Source: Fibrobacterota bacterium
GTDB taxonomy: Bacteria > Fibrobacterota > Chitinivibrionia > Chitinivibrionales > Chitinispirillaceae
Length of the DNA: 64,000 nt
Assembly (NCBI GenBank): GCA_023459055.1
Contig: JAEWVR010000004.1
Location: 314,891-378,890 of the forward strand
Reading direction: 5' to 3'
Shown here piece by piece: positions 1 to 8,570 of the stretch (the first letter of the stretch is position 1; each line of letters starts with the position of its first letter). Below the pieces are notes generated by a model. It was not told the DNA's origin. It ran no database searches and worked only from the letters and a program-made list of their open reading frames with translations. The position numbers were made by a program, and so were the translations under genes.

Positions 1-544
1 CAAACGCATCACGGGCTTTTCCTATCTGATACATCAGATGAGAATCATACTGTTTCAACTCCTGAACATATTTTGTCTTGTTAATAAAATCAGCCGGACT
101 GGCTGAACTCAGGAGCATCATGACCATATTCGGACTACCACTCATATATGCCTGTCGCAGTCGTTTCTCCATTATTTTTTGCCGATCAATCAATCGCAAT
201 CCTGCAGCAGAAACACTATCACGTAAAATAACGATCTGCTTTTCCACAGAATCAATTTTATTTGTTAAAAGAGAAAGATACACCCGGGACGCTTCAATGT
301 TTTTTTCTATAAGAACAATTTTTTCCTGCGCATTACCCTCCTGCTTTTCAAGCTCAGCAAGTTTTTGACGTCCTTTTCTGAGCTCATCTTTTATTGAGTC
401 CAGCGCACCGGCTTTTTGCTTGATTTCCTTATCAAACTGAGTACCATCCCCTTGACTGCGCTGTGCTGTAACGTTGAAAAAACAGCAAAGAAGCAGCAGG
501 ATCAGACAAGGAACTTTCGTACTGCGCTCATACTTCCTATCCAA
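1..544 (-). CDS. EnvC-like murein hydrolase activator, N-terminal part (cut by window edge)
   Basis: About 180 codons are visible and the gene runs off the left edge. The minus strand reads a short basic start, a hydrophobic signal segment (LILLLLCCFFNVTA) ending in AQ, and then a long Lys/Glu/Leu-rich coiled coil followed by a region with RQAYMSGSPNMVMMLLSS, typical of the EnvC/NlpD-like activators of amidases. The start chosen is TTG at 544 because it opens the signal peptide and has AGGAG about 11 nt upstream. It lies inside the 3' end of ftsX (43-nt overlap), so the two are translationally close. In characterised bacteria EnvC is recruited periplasmically by FtsEX to activate septal peptidoglycan amidases. 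The catalytic-type LytM/M23 domain expected at the C-terminus is outside the window. The family call is moderately sure; the exact start is less so. Confidence 0.72.
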   Translation of the reverse strand, partial: MDRKYERSTKVPCLILLLLCCFFNVTAQRSQGDGTQFDKEIKQKAGALDSIKDELRKGRQKLAELEKQEGNAQEKIVLIEKNIEASRVYLSLLTNKIDSVEKQIVILRDSVSAAGLRLIDRQKIMEKRLRQAYMSGSPNMVMMLLSSASPADFINKTKYVQELKQYDSHLMYQIGKARDAF

Positions 545-1356
545 CCGAAAAATGCTCCTGTCAAGAGAAATAATGCCGGTACATATGATGGTCCCCAAAG
601 AACCGGTATATTTGCAAATGTAATTTTAACTATTGTCAATGCAAACAAACCAACGCATGCACCAAACAACCCCTGAAACATACCCTCAAGTATAAATGGC
701 GTATTGATAAAAAAACGCGTTGCTCCAACCAGCAACATATTTTTCACAAGCTCCTGGCGCGCATAAATAGTAAGTTTGATTGAATTCGCTATCATTATAT
801 GAAGCACCAGTACCATAAGTGTAATGAGTAATACTGCCCCAGCCAGAAAATAGACCCTGAAACGCTCAATCAGATCGATCCATTCTTTTGAATACCGCAC
901 ACTCTCTACACCGCTCAACATCTGCATTTTTTCCTGAAGCTCCCTGATATCCTTATTGGTACGATATCGCTCCACAATGTAAACATCAAAAGATGCTGGA
1001 AGCGGATTACCGTTTACTGCGTCAAGCATTTCCCGCCCATACATCTCTGTAAACTTCTTAACTGCACTGTCTTTAGAGATAAACACTGCACTTTTTACCT
1101 TATCATTTTTTTTCAAATGCTGTAACAATGCAGCAACACTGTCTTTTTTTGATGATACATCATCTTTAAGATATACTGCAATATCAGCCTGGTTCCCTGT
1201 CTGTTTCAACAGCCCGTTGATATTATAAATACCAATACCGATAATACTCATAAAAAAAAGTGATGCACCAATAGTGATGATTGACACAAATGTCATTACT
1301 TTGGCAGCAAACAATCCACGAAAAGTTTCATGAATAAAGTAGAATATTGTTCCCAT
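502..1356 (-). CDS. ftsX: Cell division permease-like protein FtsX
   Basis: The protein is about 284 residues with the FtsX layout: a cytoplasmic N-terminus (MGTIFYFIHETFRG), TM1, a large periplasmic loop containing the ECD fold (IAVYLKDD, then LPASFDVYIVERY and VESVRYSKEW), and three C-terminal TM segments ending in GWIGSMSAVRKFLV. FtsX pairs with the ATPase FtsE and transmits ATP hydrolysis to EnvC-type activators at the septum. The next gene downstream is an EnvC-like protein overlapping its 3' end, which fits that role. I take the ATG at 1356; an in-frame TTG at 1380 would add eight residues, and neither has a strong Shine-Dalgarno. No ftsE is adjacent: the upstream neighbour is a periplasmic-binding protein about 230 nt away. 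Confidence 0.88.
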   Translation of the reverse strand: MGTIFYFIHETFRGLFAAKVMTFVSIITIGASLFFMSIIGIGIYNINGLLKQTGNQADIAVYLKDDVSSKKDSVAALLQHLKKNDKVKSAVFISKDSAVKKFTEMYGREMLDAVNGNPLPASFDVYIVERYRTNKDIRELQEKMQMLSGVESVRYSKEWIDLIERFRVYFLAGAVLLITLMVLVLHIMIANSIKLTIYARQELVKNMLLVGATRFFINTPFILEGMFQGLFGACVGLFALTIVKITFANIPVLWGPSYVPALFLLTGAFFGWIGSMSAVRKFLV

Positions 1357-1545
1357 ATTTTTTTTAGTGACCCGCGACAAGTGACACGTAACCGGCTAAG
1401 AATTCCTACGGCCAGACATCCTCAAATCAGGAGGTGTGAAGTTGTCATCCTGCCATGCCCCCAAATCCAAATTCATTAAGCTAAGATTGACAAAGCAACA
1501 TTCTTGTCTATTGAACACCAACACCCCAGCAGCGTAGTGCGCAAA

Positions 1546-1586
1546 TGAGGGCGAGCAATTGGCACAGCTATCACGTTGTAAATAAG
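1546..1586. repeat. Degenerate end of the 167-bp MITE-like element
   Basis: The segment reads GGGCGAGCAATTGGCACAGC and continues towards a TTGTAAATAAG-like end. It parallels one terminus of the 63834-64000 element (GGGCGAGCAACCGGCACAGC, then the inverted terminal repeat). It sits between the LivK-like gene and ftsX. Only one end is recognisable, so it is a relic at best. Confidence 0.4.
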
Positions 1587-1590
1587 ACCC

Positions 1591-3375
1591 CTACTGCACC
1601 CTTACAAATCCATTCGGAGTAATTTTCATAATTGCTGCTTCAGCGTTGGCACCGCCATTATTTGCCTGATCAAATGACACTACCCCAGAAAGACCCTGAT
1701 ACCCCTTAACCTTTTGTAAAGCATCTGTTATGCGTGATGAATTTCCGCTTCCGGTCATACGTACGGCATTGATAATAAGATTTGCAGCATCAAATCCAAG
1801 TGCGCAAATCCGATCTGCATCATACTTGAACCGACTCTTGAATGATGCCTTAAAGTCAATCCAATCTTTACTGTTCTGATCCGGTTCAACAGTTGCACTT
1901 ATCAGTGCACCCTGAACATAAGTTGATCCATCCTGGAGTACTTTTTTACTCTGCCACCCGTTTGATCCAAGAATCTGTGTTTTTATTCTGTTGAATGCAA
2001 CCTGCGGAGCGAGCATCACGACATCATCACTCTCCGCCGGAATAAAAAGTCCATTTACCGTTAACGATGTGTCCTTATATTTGATGCTGTCATTCTTTGA
2101 TACTGTCCCTTTGTAAACTGTCCCTTTTTCCATTGCCTGACGTTCAAAATACTTTTGAAGCAGTTTATTTCGTAATGATCCGAATTGCGCACCAAAATCG
2201 TTAGCACCTTCTTCAAAATATTCCTCAGCAATAACCTCAATATTTTTTTTCCTGAGTTCATCCTTAAAGCTGGTTGCCATTGTGAGACCATATTCCGTTG
2301 ACGGTGCAAGTATCGCGAACTCTCTCATATTCAGGTTATTCATCGCATAAGATGCGATTTTGCGTGCAAGTGTTCCAATTGAAACATTCATCTGATAAAC
2401 ATTATCACCAAGCTGCGCAATACCCTCTTCAGTTGCCGTAGGTGTCAGCATAGTAGTATTCTTACCGATAACCATTGATGCACTCACGATCGCATCCTGA
2501 CTTAAAACCGGACCAAGAATTACCGGAACCTTATGTACCTCAATCAGTTCTTTTGTCTTGCGCGCGTTTTCAATCATGGAACCTCTTGTGTCGCAAATAA
2601 CAGGCTTAATCATCTGTCCCGACTGACCACTGTAAAGTTCAAATGCAAGCTGTGCTCCATTAACAATCCGCTTTCCAACCTCACCGGTCTCACCTGTCAA
2701 TGGTGCAAGAACACCAATTTGCAGCGAAGTCCTCTCCTGCTCCTTTGCACGTACTATCAGATCCCGTACTGATGATTCAAAACGTGACCTGGGAAAAACC
2801 GCTCTGAATGCATCCGCCTGCACCTGCGCCTTTCCAAATTGTCCGACACCTATAAGCTTGACAATCTCAAAATAACGTATAATCTCCTGAACATCATTAA
2901 CACCACTGTCGGAAACAAGCCCGCCAAGCTCGTCAACACTCATATTGGCACCAAGAAGTTCCACATTGTTAATTGTCTGCGTAATCATCACACTACTCAA
3001 ACCACCATCCATTGCATTCTGAAATGAGGTCACCGCATCTGAATATTTTTTCAACTTTGCATCAGCAATACCCTTTAGATACCACATCCTTGGAAGATAT
3101 GCAGACTTCTGATACTTCTGACGAAACATGGAAAAAAGACGCTCAACAGATGCAAAATCATTCTTTCTGACAAGAGCCTCACAGATAAGAGGAACAAGTA
3201 CTTCCGTCTCGCCATCCTTACCGTTGGTTTTGAGGAATGCACGCACGACAATAATGGCCGAATCGTATTGACCTTCTTTATAAAATGAGACTGCACGATC
3301 AAAAACCGGTGAAGCATCAACATTAATAGTAAAAAATGTCACTATCGAAAAAAGAAACGTACATAATTTTTTCAT
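1591..3375 (-). CDS. Exported TPR plus periplasmic-binding-fold protein (LpoA/LivK-like)
   Basis: A 594-residue secreted protein. A signal peptide ends near residue 22 (VDA-S). Residues ~25-210 form TPR-like helical repeats (FDRAVSFYKEGQYDSAIIVV; KKYSDAVTSFQNA). Residues ~215-594 are a type-1 periplasmic-binding domain (IGVLAPLTGETGEVGKRIVN; VPVILGPVLSQDAIVSA). The same TPR plus periplasmic-binding order is found in LpoA, the outer-membrane activator of penicillin-binding protein 1A, and in related proteins; the binding domain alone matches branched-chain amino-acid binders. No lipobox is seen, so it is probably periplasmic rather than lipidated. It lies 7 nt after the DUF151 gene and upstream of ftsX/EnvC, consistent with a wall-related role. 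A solute-binding function remains possible, but no transporter genes accompany it. Confidence 0.7.
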   Translation of the reverse strand: MKKLCTFLFSIVTFFTINVDASPVFDRAVSFYKEGQYDSAIIVVRAFLKTNGKDGETEVLVPLICEALVRKNDFASVERLFSMFRQKYQKSAYLPRMWYLKGIADAKLKKYSDAVTSFQNAMDGGLSSVMITQTINNVELLGANMSVDELGGLVSDSGVNDVQEIIRYFEIVKLIGVGQFGKAQVQADAFRAVFPRSRFESSVRDLIVRAKEQERTSLQIGVLAPLTGETGEVGKRIVNGAQLAFELYSGQSGQMIKPVICDTRGSMIENARKTKELIEVHKVPVILGPVLSQDAIVSASMVIGKNTTMLTPTATEEGIAQLGDNVYQMNVSIGTLARKIASYAMNNLNMREFAILAPSTEYGLTMATSFKDELRKKNIEVIAEEYFEEGANDFGAQFGSLRNKLLQKYFERQAMEKGTVYKGTVSKNDSIKYKDTSLTVNGLFIPAESDDVVMLAPQVAFNRIKTQILGSNGWQSKKVLQDGSTYVQGALISATVEPDQNSKDWIDFKASFKSRFKYDADRICALGFDAANLIINAVRMTGSGNSSRITDALQKVKGYQGLSGVVSFDQANNGGANAEAAIMKITPNGFVRVQ

Positions 3376-3382
3376 ATACTAG

Positions 3383-3859
3383 TTACTCCAGGATATATCT
3401 GCCAAATTCAGTAGTATCTATTGATGATATATTTTTTTTAATAATCTCTTTTTCAGTCATCACCCGGCCATTTACTTTGTCGAATACAAAATCCTTGACA
3501 AAAATCGGCTTATTACAACGCATTGCCAGCGCGATTGCATCACAGGGCCTGCAATCTATTGACAAAACAGAACCGTTTGTGCCAATCTGCACTACTGAAA
3601 GAAATGAACTTTCTAAATAATCATAGATAAGAATACGGTTAAGTTCACCACCAAGCTGCTCCATTACAAGCCTGACAAGATCAATTGTTACCGGTTTTTC
3701 TGTGGTAACCTTCAACGATTCCATCGCTATTGTGCTGGCTTCCATCGGCCCCATCGGAATAGCAAGTGAACGTGCCCCCCCGCTTTCCTTAAGTAACAGC
3801 AGCGGGGTATTCCTGTTTGGATCTACAGCAAACGATGCAATTTCTACCTGAATGAGCAT
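3383..3859 (-). CDS. Bifunctional nuclease family protein (DUF151)
   Basis: A 158-residue cytoplasmic protein matching the DUF151/BFN family over its length: an N-terminal strand region (MLIQVEIASFAVDPNRNTPLLLLKE), the conserved LAIPMGPMEASTIAMES segment, and the core motif LSIDCRPCDAIALAMRC near residues 99-115. Plant and Thermotoga members have been linked to nuclease activity, but the physiological role in most bacteria is not settled. GGAGATG precedes the ATG. It is the first gene of a minus-strand group with the LivK-like protein 7 nt downstream, so the two are probably co-transcribed. The family assignment is firm; the function is not. Confidence 0.85.
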   Translation of the reverse strand: MLIQVEIASFAVDPNRNTPLLLLKESGGARSLAIPMGPMEASTIAMESLKVTTEKPVTIDLVRLVMEQLGGELNRILIYDYLESSFLSVVQIGTNGSVLSIDCRPCDAIALAMRCNKPIFVKDFVFDKVNGRVMTEKEIIKKNISSIDTTEFGRYILE

Positions 3860-3877
3860 TACATCTCCAGACGGGAG

Positions 3878-3901
3878 TTACCTGCACAACACCAGGTAAC
3901 A
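3878..3901. other. Small perfect hairpin upstream of the DUF151 gene
   Basis: GTTACCTG (3878-3885) and CAGGTAAC (3894-3901) form an 8-bp inverted repeat with an 8-nt loop, 19 nt before the start codon of the DUF151 gene. It could be a 5'-UTR hairpin or an operator. No function can be assigned. Confidence 0.35.
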
Positions 3902-4313
3902 CACGCATCATATTGATATTAAACATATTAAAGTACTCAACACTATACCTGCTTCAGTATACAGAAACTATAGCAGTTTAAAAATACACTCCGATGCACA
4001 ACTTTTGCCAGTAGATTATCATTTGCGTAGAAACAGATCGAAAACCATTCCCGGAAAAAAACGACTACAAACGATTCAGATTCATAAAACATTGACAAAT
4101 CAAGAGCAGGTAATGTGAAGATCAATATGATGCACACATAAACATGTATACCACAAATGTCCACAGTAGAACGAGCTTACCCCAAATCGGATGCAAGTTA
4201 TTATTTCATTGCTACATAGCTACTTACAGCGTTAGCCATGTTTCATTTTTAAAAATGTGATCATAACATTTCGTTAATAACAGTACAGTAAATCAGTATA
4301 ATTATATGGATTT

Positions 4314-4342
4314 TTGACACACTATTTTTCAGATAATGTAAT
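4314..4342 (+). promoter_or_regulatory. Sigma70-like promoter of the GH43 gene
   Basis: TTGACA (4314-4319), a 17-nt spacer and TGTAAT (4337-4342) match the -35 and -10 consensus in 11 of 12 positions. The predicted start near 4349 would leave an 80-nt leader before the GH43 start codon, which is preceded by GTGGAGG. Confidence 0.6.
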
Positions 4343-4428
4343 AAATAAATGAAAATTCAGATGGAATACATTAGATTATCACTACTACACTACAATCTTT
4401 TCGAACACCAGATCTTTGTGGAGGTACC

Positions 4429-5982
4429 ATGTTTATTAAAAGAATTGTGGCAGGATCAGGGATTTTGCTGCTTTTATCCAGCATACTCTTTGCGGACAAT
4501 CCTATTATTTCTCAACGTTATACTGCAGATCCAAACGCATTTGTTTTTAAAGATCGCGTCTATGTTATGTGCTCCAGTGACGAAGACAATCCGGGAGATG
4601 GTTATAACCTGCTCAATTACACCCTTGTATCATCAGATGATATGGTTAACTGGACTGACCACAATCTGGTATTTAAGGTTAAATCAAATACAACATGGGC
4701 AGGTCAGGCGTATGCACCGACAGCAATTGCCAGAGGCGGAAAGGTCTATCTCTATTTCCCAAATGGTACATCAGGAATCGGGGTTCTTTCTGCAGACCGG
4801 CCTGAGGGGCCTTATACGGACATGCTAGGAAAACCGATTATTGACCCAAAAGCGCCGAACTGTTCTGATATCGAATGGTTCTTTGATCCATGCATTTTCG
4901 TAGATAGTACTGCAAGTGGTTCCCAGGCGTACCTGCTCGTTGGTGGCGGAAAACCTTATGGTAACAATTTCATCATCGTAAAAGTTAATGCAGATATGAA
5001 ATCATATTCAGGAACACCGCAGAGACTGACAACTCCTGGATCGTTTGAAGGGCCGTTTCTTCACAAATACAACAACAAATATTATCTTCACTACCCGACA
5101 AACGGTGCATCAAACATTGATTATATCATGAGTGATAACCCGATGACAGGCTGGGGATCACAAGCTCGCACGGTACTTCCAAATCCGACATTAAATGGCA
5201 AAAATATCAACCTTGGCAATAACAGCCATGAGTCTATTATTGAATATAAGGGCAAATGGTATATGTTTTATCATGACCGTCGCCTTTCAAATTCAACCTA
5301 TAAAAGAAATGCTTGTGTCGATTATCTGAACTACAATAGTGATGGTACAATGAAAACAGTGGTTGTTACATCAGAGGGACCAGCTCAAATTAAGAACCTG
5401 AATCCTTACGATACAATTCAGGCAGAGACTATCTGGAAACAACAGGGTATTGAAACTGAATTCTGCAATGAAGGCGGCGTGATGGTCACCAATATTTCTC
5501 AGGGTGATTATACAAGTCTCAAAGGTGTTGATTTCGGAACTGGTGCAAAGACGTTCGAAGTTCGCGCAGCGAGTGCATCAAGCGGAGGAACCGTTGAGGT
5601 TCATCTTGACAGCCCGACAGGAACACTTGTCGCAACCTGTACTGTTGCCGGAACAGGCGGGTGGCAGACATGGAAAACAGTAAGTTGTGATGTTACCAAT
5701 TGTACCGGTGTAAAAAACGTGTATTTTGTTTACAAAGGATCGAATGAGCCATTCCGTCTCAACTGGTTCAGATTTACTCCAACCGACCCGGTAGGTGTAC
5801 ATGCTGCACAAAAAACAGTTGCACCGGCTTTGTATCAGAAGCCCTCAATTGTAAACCCGTTGATTACTGCACAAACTCCCGGTCGCACAACATTCGATCT
5901 TTCAGGAAAAATTATCGAACGCACTGCTGCTGACAAACCTATTCAGCTTGCACCATCAGTTCAGATGCGTATTGTAAAGTAA
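4429..5982 (+). CDS. Secreted GH43 glycosidase with CBM6 and C-terminal sorting-like tail
   Basis: 517 residues. The signal peptide ends about residue 22 (LFA-D). Residues ~25-320 are a five-bladed propeller GH43 domain: the candidate base is Asp34 (YTADPNAF), the pKa-modulating acid Asp153 (FFDPCIFVD) and the general acid Glu207 (GSFEGPF), with His267 near the active site. Residues ~327-452 are a CBM6-type module (YDTIQAET at its start, FRLNWFRF at its end). The last ~60 residues contain TFDLSGKIIER, similar in style to tails on the other secreted enzymes here. GH43 enzymes with CBM6 usually act on arabinoxylan side chains or xylo-oligosaccharides, so an arabinofuranosidase or beta-xylosidase role in xylan breakdown is likely; subfamily and substrate are not decided. 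It is a single-gene unit with its own promoter and a hairpin after the stop. Confidence 0.87.
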   Translation: MFIKRIVAGSGILLLLSSILFADNPIISQRYTADPNAFVFKDRVYVMCSSDEDNPGDGYNLLNYTLVSSDDMVNWTDHNLVFKVKSNTTWAGQAYAPTAIARGGKVYLYFPNGTSGIGVLSADRPEGPYTDMLGKPIIDPKAPNCSDIEWFFDPCIFVDSTASGSQAYLLVGGGKPYGNNFIIVKVNADMKSYSGTPQRLTTPGSFEGPFLHKYNNKYYLHYPTNGASNIDYIMSDNPMTGWGSQARTVLPNPTLNGKNINLGNNSHESIIEYKGKWYMFYHDRRLSNSTYKRNACVDYLNYNSDGTMKTVVVTSEGPAQIKNLNPYDTIQAETIWKQQGIETEFCNEGGVMVTNISQGDYTSLKGVDFGTGAKTFEVRAASASSGGTVEVHLDSPTGTLVATCTVAGTGGWQTWKTVSCDVTNCTGVKNVYFVYKGSNEPFRLNWFRFTPTDPVGVHAAQKTVAPALYQKPSIVNPLITAQTPGRTTFDLSGKIIERTAADKPIQLAPSVQMRIVK

Positions 5983-6010
5983 TAATAGGTTCAAAAAGAT
6001 TTAATTTACA

Positions 6011-6045
6011 CCCCTTGGTTCACGATTTACGTAGTGATCAAGGGG
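6011..6045. terminator. Hairpin between convergent GH43 and beta-helix genes
   Basis: CCCCTTG (6011-6017) pairs with CAAGGGG (6039-6045), and an inner TCAC/GTGA adds to the stem. Only a weak T-rich stretch follows, so it is a probable rather than certain terminator. It may serve both converging transcripts. Confidence 0.5.
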
Positions 6046-6111
6046 CATTGTAATTGTTATAGTTAATCCAATCCGGTATTCACTGTGTCAGAAAAAAATT
6101 CAATGAATTTT

Positions 6112-7593
6112 CTACTTCTTTAAACCTGCTTTTTTATGATTTGCATTTGTAATCCTTGAACCTTTAATGGAATACATTGAGAGCCCGTTATTTATCACCA
6201 GATTATTTTTAATAATTTGCAGAGATTGTTTTTTACCTGCTATCTTATTTAAAGTATGTGCATTTACTGTTCCCGCAACCAGAGATTGGACTGCACCTAT
6301 ATCCGGATTACGACTTAATTCCTTAAATGGTAACTGACCCAGCACAGATGAAAGTATTACACCTTTTAATAGTGCCGGACTTTTTGTGCTTAAACTGAAA
6401 TCTGCGGTTTGCAGATCATTTCCAGGTTTAAGAAAAACAGGATCTGCATTTACTACGTGAGATCCTGTAAGCTCTTTTTTAGTTCCCCCGAAATGAAGAT
6501 TATAATCATATTTAATATTTGTATTTCCATAATTGGAATTAATATTTTTTGATGCCGATGAATACAAAATATTATTATAAATATTGATATTGTTTGACCG
6601 GGTCGCCAGAATTTCACCCTCGTCTAATTCTGCGCTTTGCTGGTTCAGATATGCTGTATTATTAACAATATCTATATTTTCAGAATGGTAAGAAAGAATA
6701 CCGGCACCGCCATTATTAACCACGATATTGAACGCGATAAGAATTTTAGCTTTATATCCTCCCTCAATTGATTGATCAATAATAATTCCATTTCCGTCAG
6801 TAATTGCGCACGGTGCATCAAACCAGGGAACATATAATCTATTTCCATATAGTTTATTTCCTGTAATTACACAATGATAACCATCTTTGGAATCAAAGTT
6901 CTGACTTTGAAAAAGAGTAATACCACTTTCCCCATATGCTGTATACCAGCAATTATTGTAAATGAAGTTGTTCTCAATTGTAATATAGTCACTTTTTGTC
7001 ACACTGATACCCGCACCCGGACAATCGAAAATGGTGCAGTTTTTAATTGTTATGTGATGATACGGTCGTCCGGTCGTCCCGGAAATACTAATACCACACC
7101 CATTGTAAACGCCGGAAATCTTACCACTGAGATTATTGCAGCCTCCAGGCTGGTTGAGTGCGTCATTGAGTTTAATATTTGCACTATTGCCCTGAATTGT
7201 CAAACCATTGATTTCTATATATGATGCATTGTTATCAAAGAGTATGCCATTCCAACCTTTAAACTTCAAAACAGGTTTATCGCTTAAATAGTTTTTGATA
7301 ACAATCCATTTATCATTTGTACCACTATTGCTTATGGTAATTGCGTCACAATCAGAACAGGATGGATTATAAGTACCACTCATAATAAATACAGTATCCC
7401 CTGGAACAGTCTTGTCTACAGCATCCTGAATTGATGCAATTGGTGTTTGAGGCGAAAGACCATTGTTGGAAGAGGTACCTTTGGTATTACTGATATAGTA
7501 ATTTTTTGCGAAAACAGATGAGAAAAGAAGGCTGGTGGTGAGAAGGGAAAGTACTACATTTCTGCTACATGATAGTTTAAGCGCTTTAATCAT
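6112..7593 (-). CDS. Secreted right-handed beta-helix protein, copy A
   Basis: About 493 residues from the ATG at 7593. That start is chosen because it opens a signal peptide (VVLSLLTTSLLFSSVFA-K); an in-frame ATG at 7647 would only add an unrelated N-terminus. The mature protein begins KNYYISNTKGTSSNNGLSPQ, then SIQDAVDKTVPGDTVFIMSGTY, the standard opening of DUF1565/pectate-lyase-like parallel beta-helices, followed by coils rich in Asn ladders (ITIKNCTIFDCPGAGISV; IVVNNGGAGILSYHSENIDI). Such folds include polysaccharide lyases and C5-epimerases; no catalytic triad can be fixed by eye. It is closely similar over its length to the protein at 8571-9929 but carries an extra ~35-residue tail (LVINNGLSMYSIKGSRI) like the sorting tails of the glycosidases. 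It overlaps the deacetylase gene by 8 nt, so it belongs to the exopolysaccharide operon. Confidence 0.8.
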   Translation of the reverse strand: MIKALKLSCSRNVVLSLLTTSLLFSSVFAKNYYISNTKGTSSNNGLSPQTPIASIQDAVDKTVPGDTVFIMSGTYNPSCSDCDAITISNSGTNDKWIVIKNYLSDKPVLKFKGWNGILFDNNASYIEINGLTIQGNSANIKLNDALNQPGGCNNLSGKISGVYNGCGISISGTTGRPYHHITIKNCTIFDCPGAGISVTKSDYITIENNFIYNNCWYTAYGESGITLFQSQNFDSKDGYHCVITGNKLYGNRLYVPWFDAPCAITDGNGIIIDQSIEGGYKAKILIAFNIVVNNGGAGILSYHSENIDIVNNTAYLNQQSAELDEGEILATRSNNINIYNNILYSSASKNINSNYGNTNIKYDYNLHFGGTKKELTGSHVVNADPVFLKPGNDLQTADFSLSTKSPALLKGVILSSVLGQLPFKELSRNPDIGAVQSLVAGTVNAHTLNKIAGKKQSLQIIKNNLVINNGLSMYSIKGSRITNANHKKAGLKK

Positions 7594-8476
7594 CGGAGTA
7601 ATTCCATATCCTTTTGAAAAATGTTTTAAGTATTGAATTGAGACCAATCAATTCTGCGCATAGAATGCTTATTGAAGCACGGTCATCAATTTCGATTCCA
7701 TTCAAAGTATAGCGACTACTTTCGTAATTCACAACACCGTATTTAATATTTCTTGCAGTCTTATAATTCGACTTCCGGACATGCTCGATTTCACGATTTG
7801 AAAAATCTCCATTGGGATACGCAAAATGAGAAATTTCAATGCCCAGAAGGTTCTCAAGATCATTTTTTGATTCACTTATTTCATTAAAACACTCCGAGTC
7901 AGTACAATTAACAAGGATCGGATGAAATCTGGAGTGTGAACCGAAAAGTACATAGGGTGATAATGCTTTTAGTTCAGAAGCATTAAGCGCATGTCGATCT
8001 GAAAACTCTTTCTCCGGCTCATATCCACATTCCATTTTAAGCTGTGAAATAAATCTTGAATTTGGCATAGTTTTAAGCTTTGATGCAGACACAATGTTTT
8101 CTTTCCACCAGTAATGACGATTTGTACAAATTATCCGGCTGCATAAGTAAATTAGAGGCCTGATTGAAAATTCCCTGAATACCGGAAGAAGATTGAAATT
8201 ACCCTTATGTCCATCATCAAACGTAATTATACATGCATTCTCTGGAAGTGAAACTGACGGTCTTTTATCTGATAACATTTGTTCAAGATCATCCATATTG
8301 ATAAATGAAAAATATTTTGAAAGAAATTTAACATGTTTTAAGAATATTTTATAATCGGGATCATGATAAATAAGTATAACGATTTTGTTTTTCAGAACTA
8401 CTTTTTTGTAAACATAAAACAACCCTGAAAAACGGACTATCACACCGACAACCTCTCTGATTATGTGTATAATCAT
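7586..8476 (-). CDS. Polysaccharide deacetylase (NodB/CE4-type)
   Basis: 296 residues. An N-terminal hydrophobic/basic segment is followed by the NodB domain: IYHDP at ~37, the catalytic/metal motif TFDDGH (Asp87, Asp88), the HSRFHP metal motif (His181, His185) and FAYPNG at 218-223. CE4 enzymes remove N- or O-acetyl groups from polysaccharides using a divalent metal. Here the substrate is presumably the exopolysaccharide made by the cluster, with action in the periplasm or at the membrane. The start has AAGGA 8 nt upstream. It is sandwiched between two copies of the beta-helix protein, suggesting a three-gene polymer-tailoring unit. The family is sure, the substrate inferred. Confidence 0.87.
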   Translation of the reverse strand: MIIHIIREVVGVIVRFSGLFYVYKKVVLKNKIVILIYHDPDYKIFLKHVKFLSKYFSFINMDDLEQMLSDKRPSVSLPENACIITFDDGHKGNFNLLPVFREFSIRPLIYLCSRIICTNRHYWWKENIVSASKLKTMPNSRFISQLKMECGYEPEKEFSDRHALNASELKALSPYVLFGSHSRFHPILVNCTDSECFNEISESKNDLENLLGIEISHFAYPNGDFSNREIEHVRKSNYKTARNIKYGVVNYESSRYTLNGIEIDDRASISILCAELIGLNSILKTFFKRIWNYSDD

Positions 8477-8570
8477 AACAGCATCCTTTACATGTGAAAT
8501 TTTGTATCAGTACATGATTACTTCTTCAAATTATTAAATCGTGATAAAAATCATTAATAATTATTAGTGA

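Larger units (their letters stand above)
3860..4428. other. Divergent intergenic region
   Basis: 569 nt between the minus-strand DUF151 gene and the plus-strand GH43 gene. It holds the hairpin at 3878-3901 and the promoter at 4314-4342. A 73-codon reading frame at 3943-4164 on the minus strand has no ribosome-binding site or family resemblance and is not called. No palindrome of the GTACAC-N5-GTGTAC type is present. Confidence 0.6.

Noticed and set aside
3943..4164. 73-codon minus-strand frame upstream of the DUF151 gene
   Set aside because: No ribosome-binding site, no family resemblance, and it lies in AT-rich intergenic sequence.
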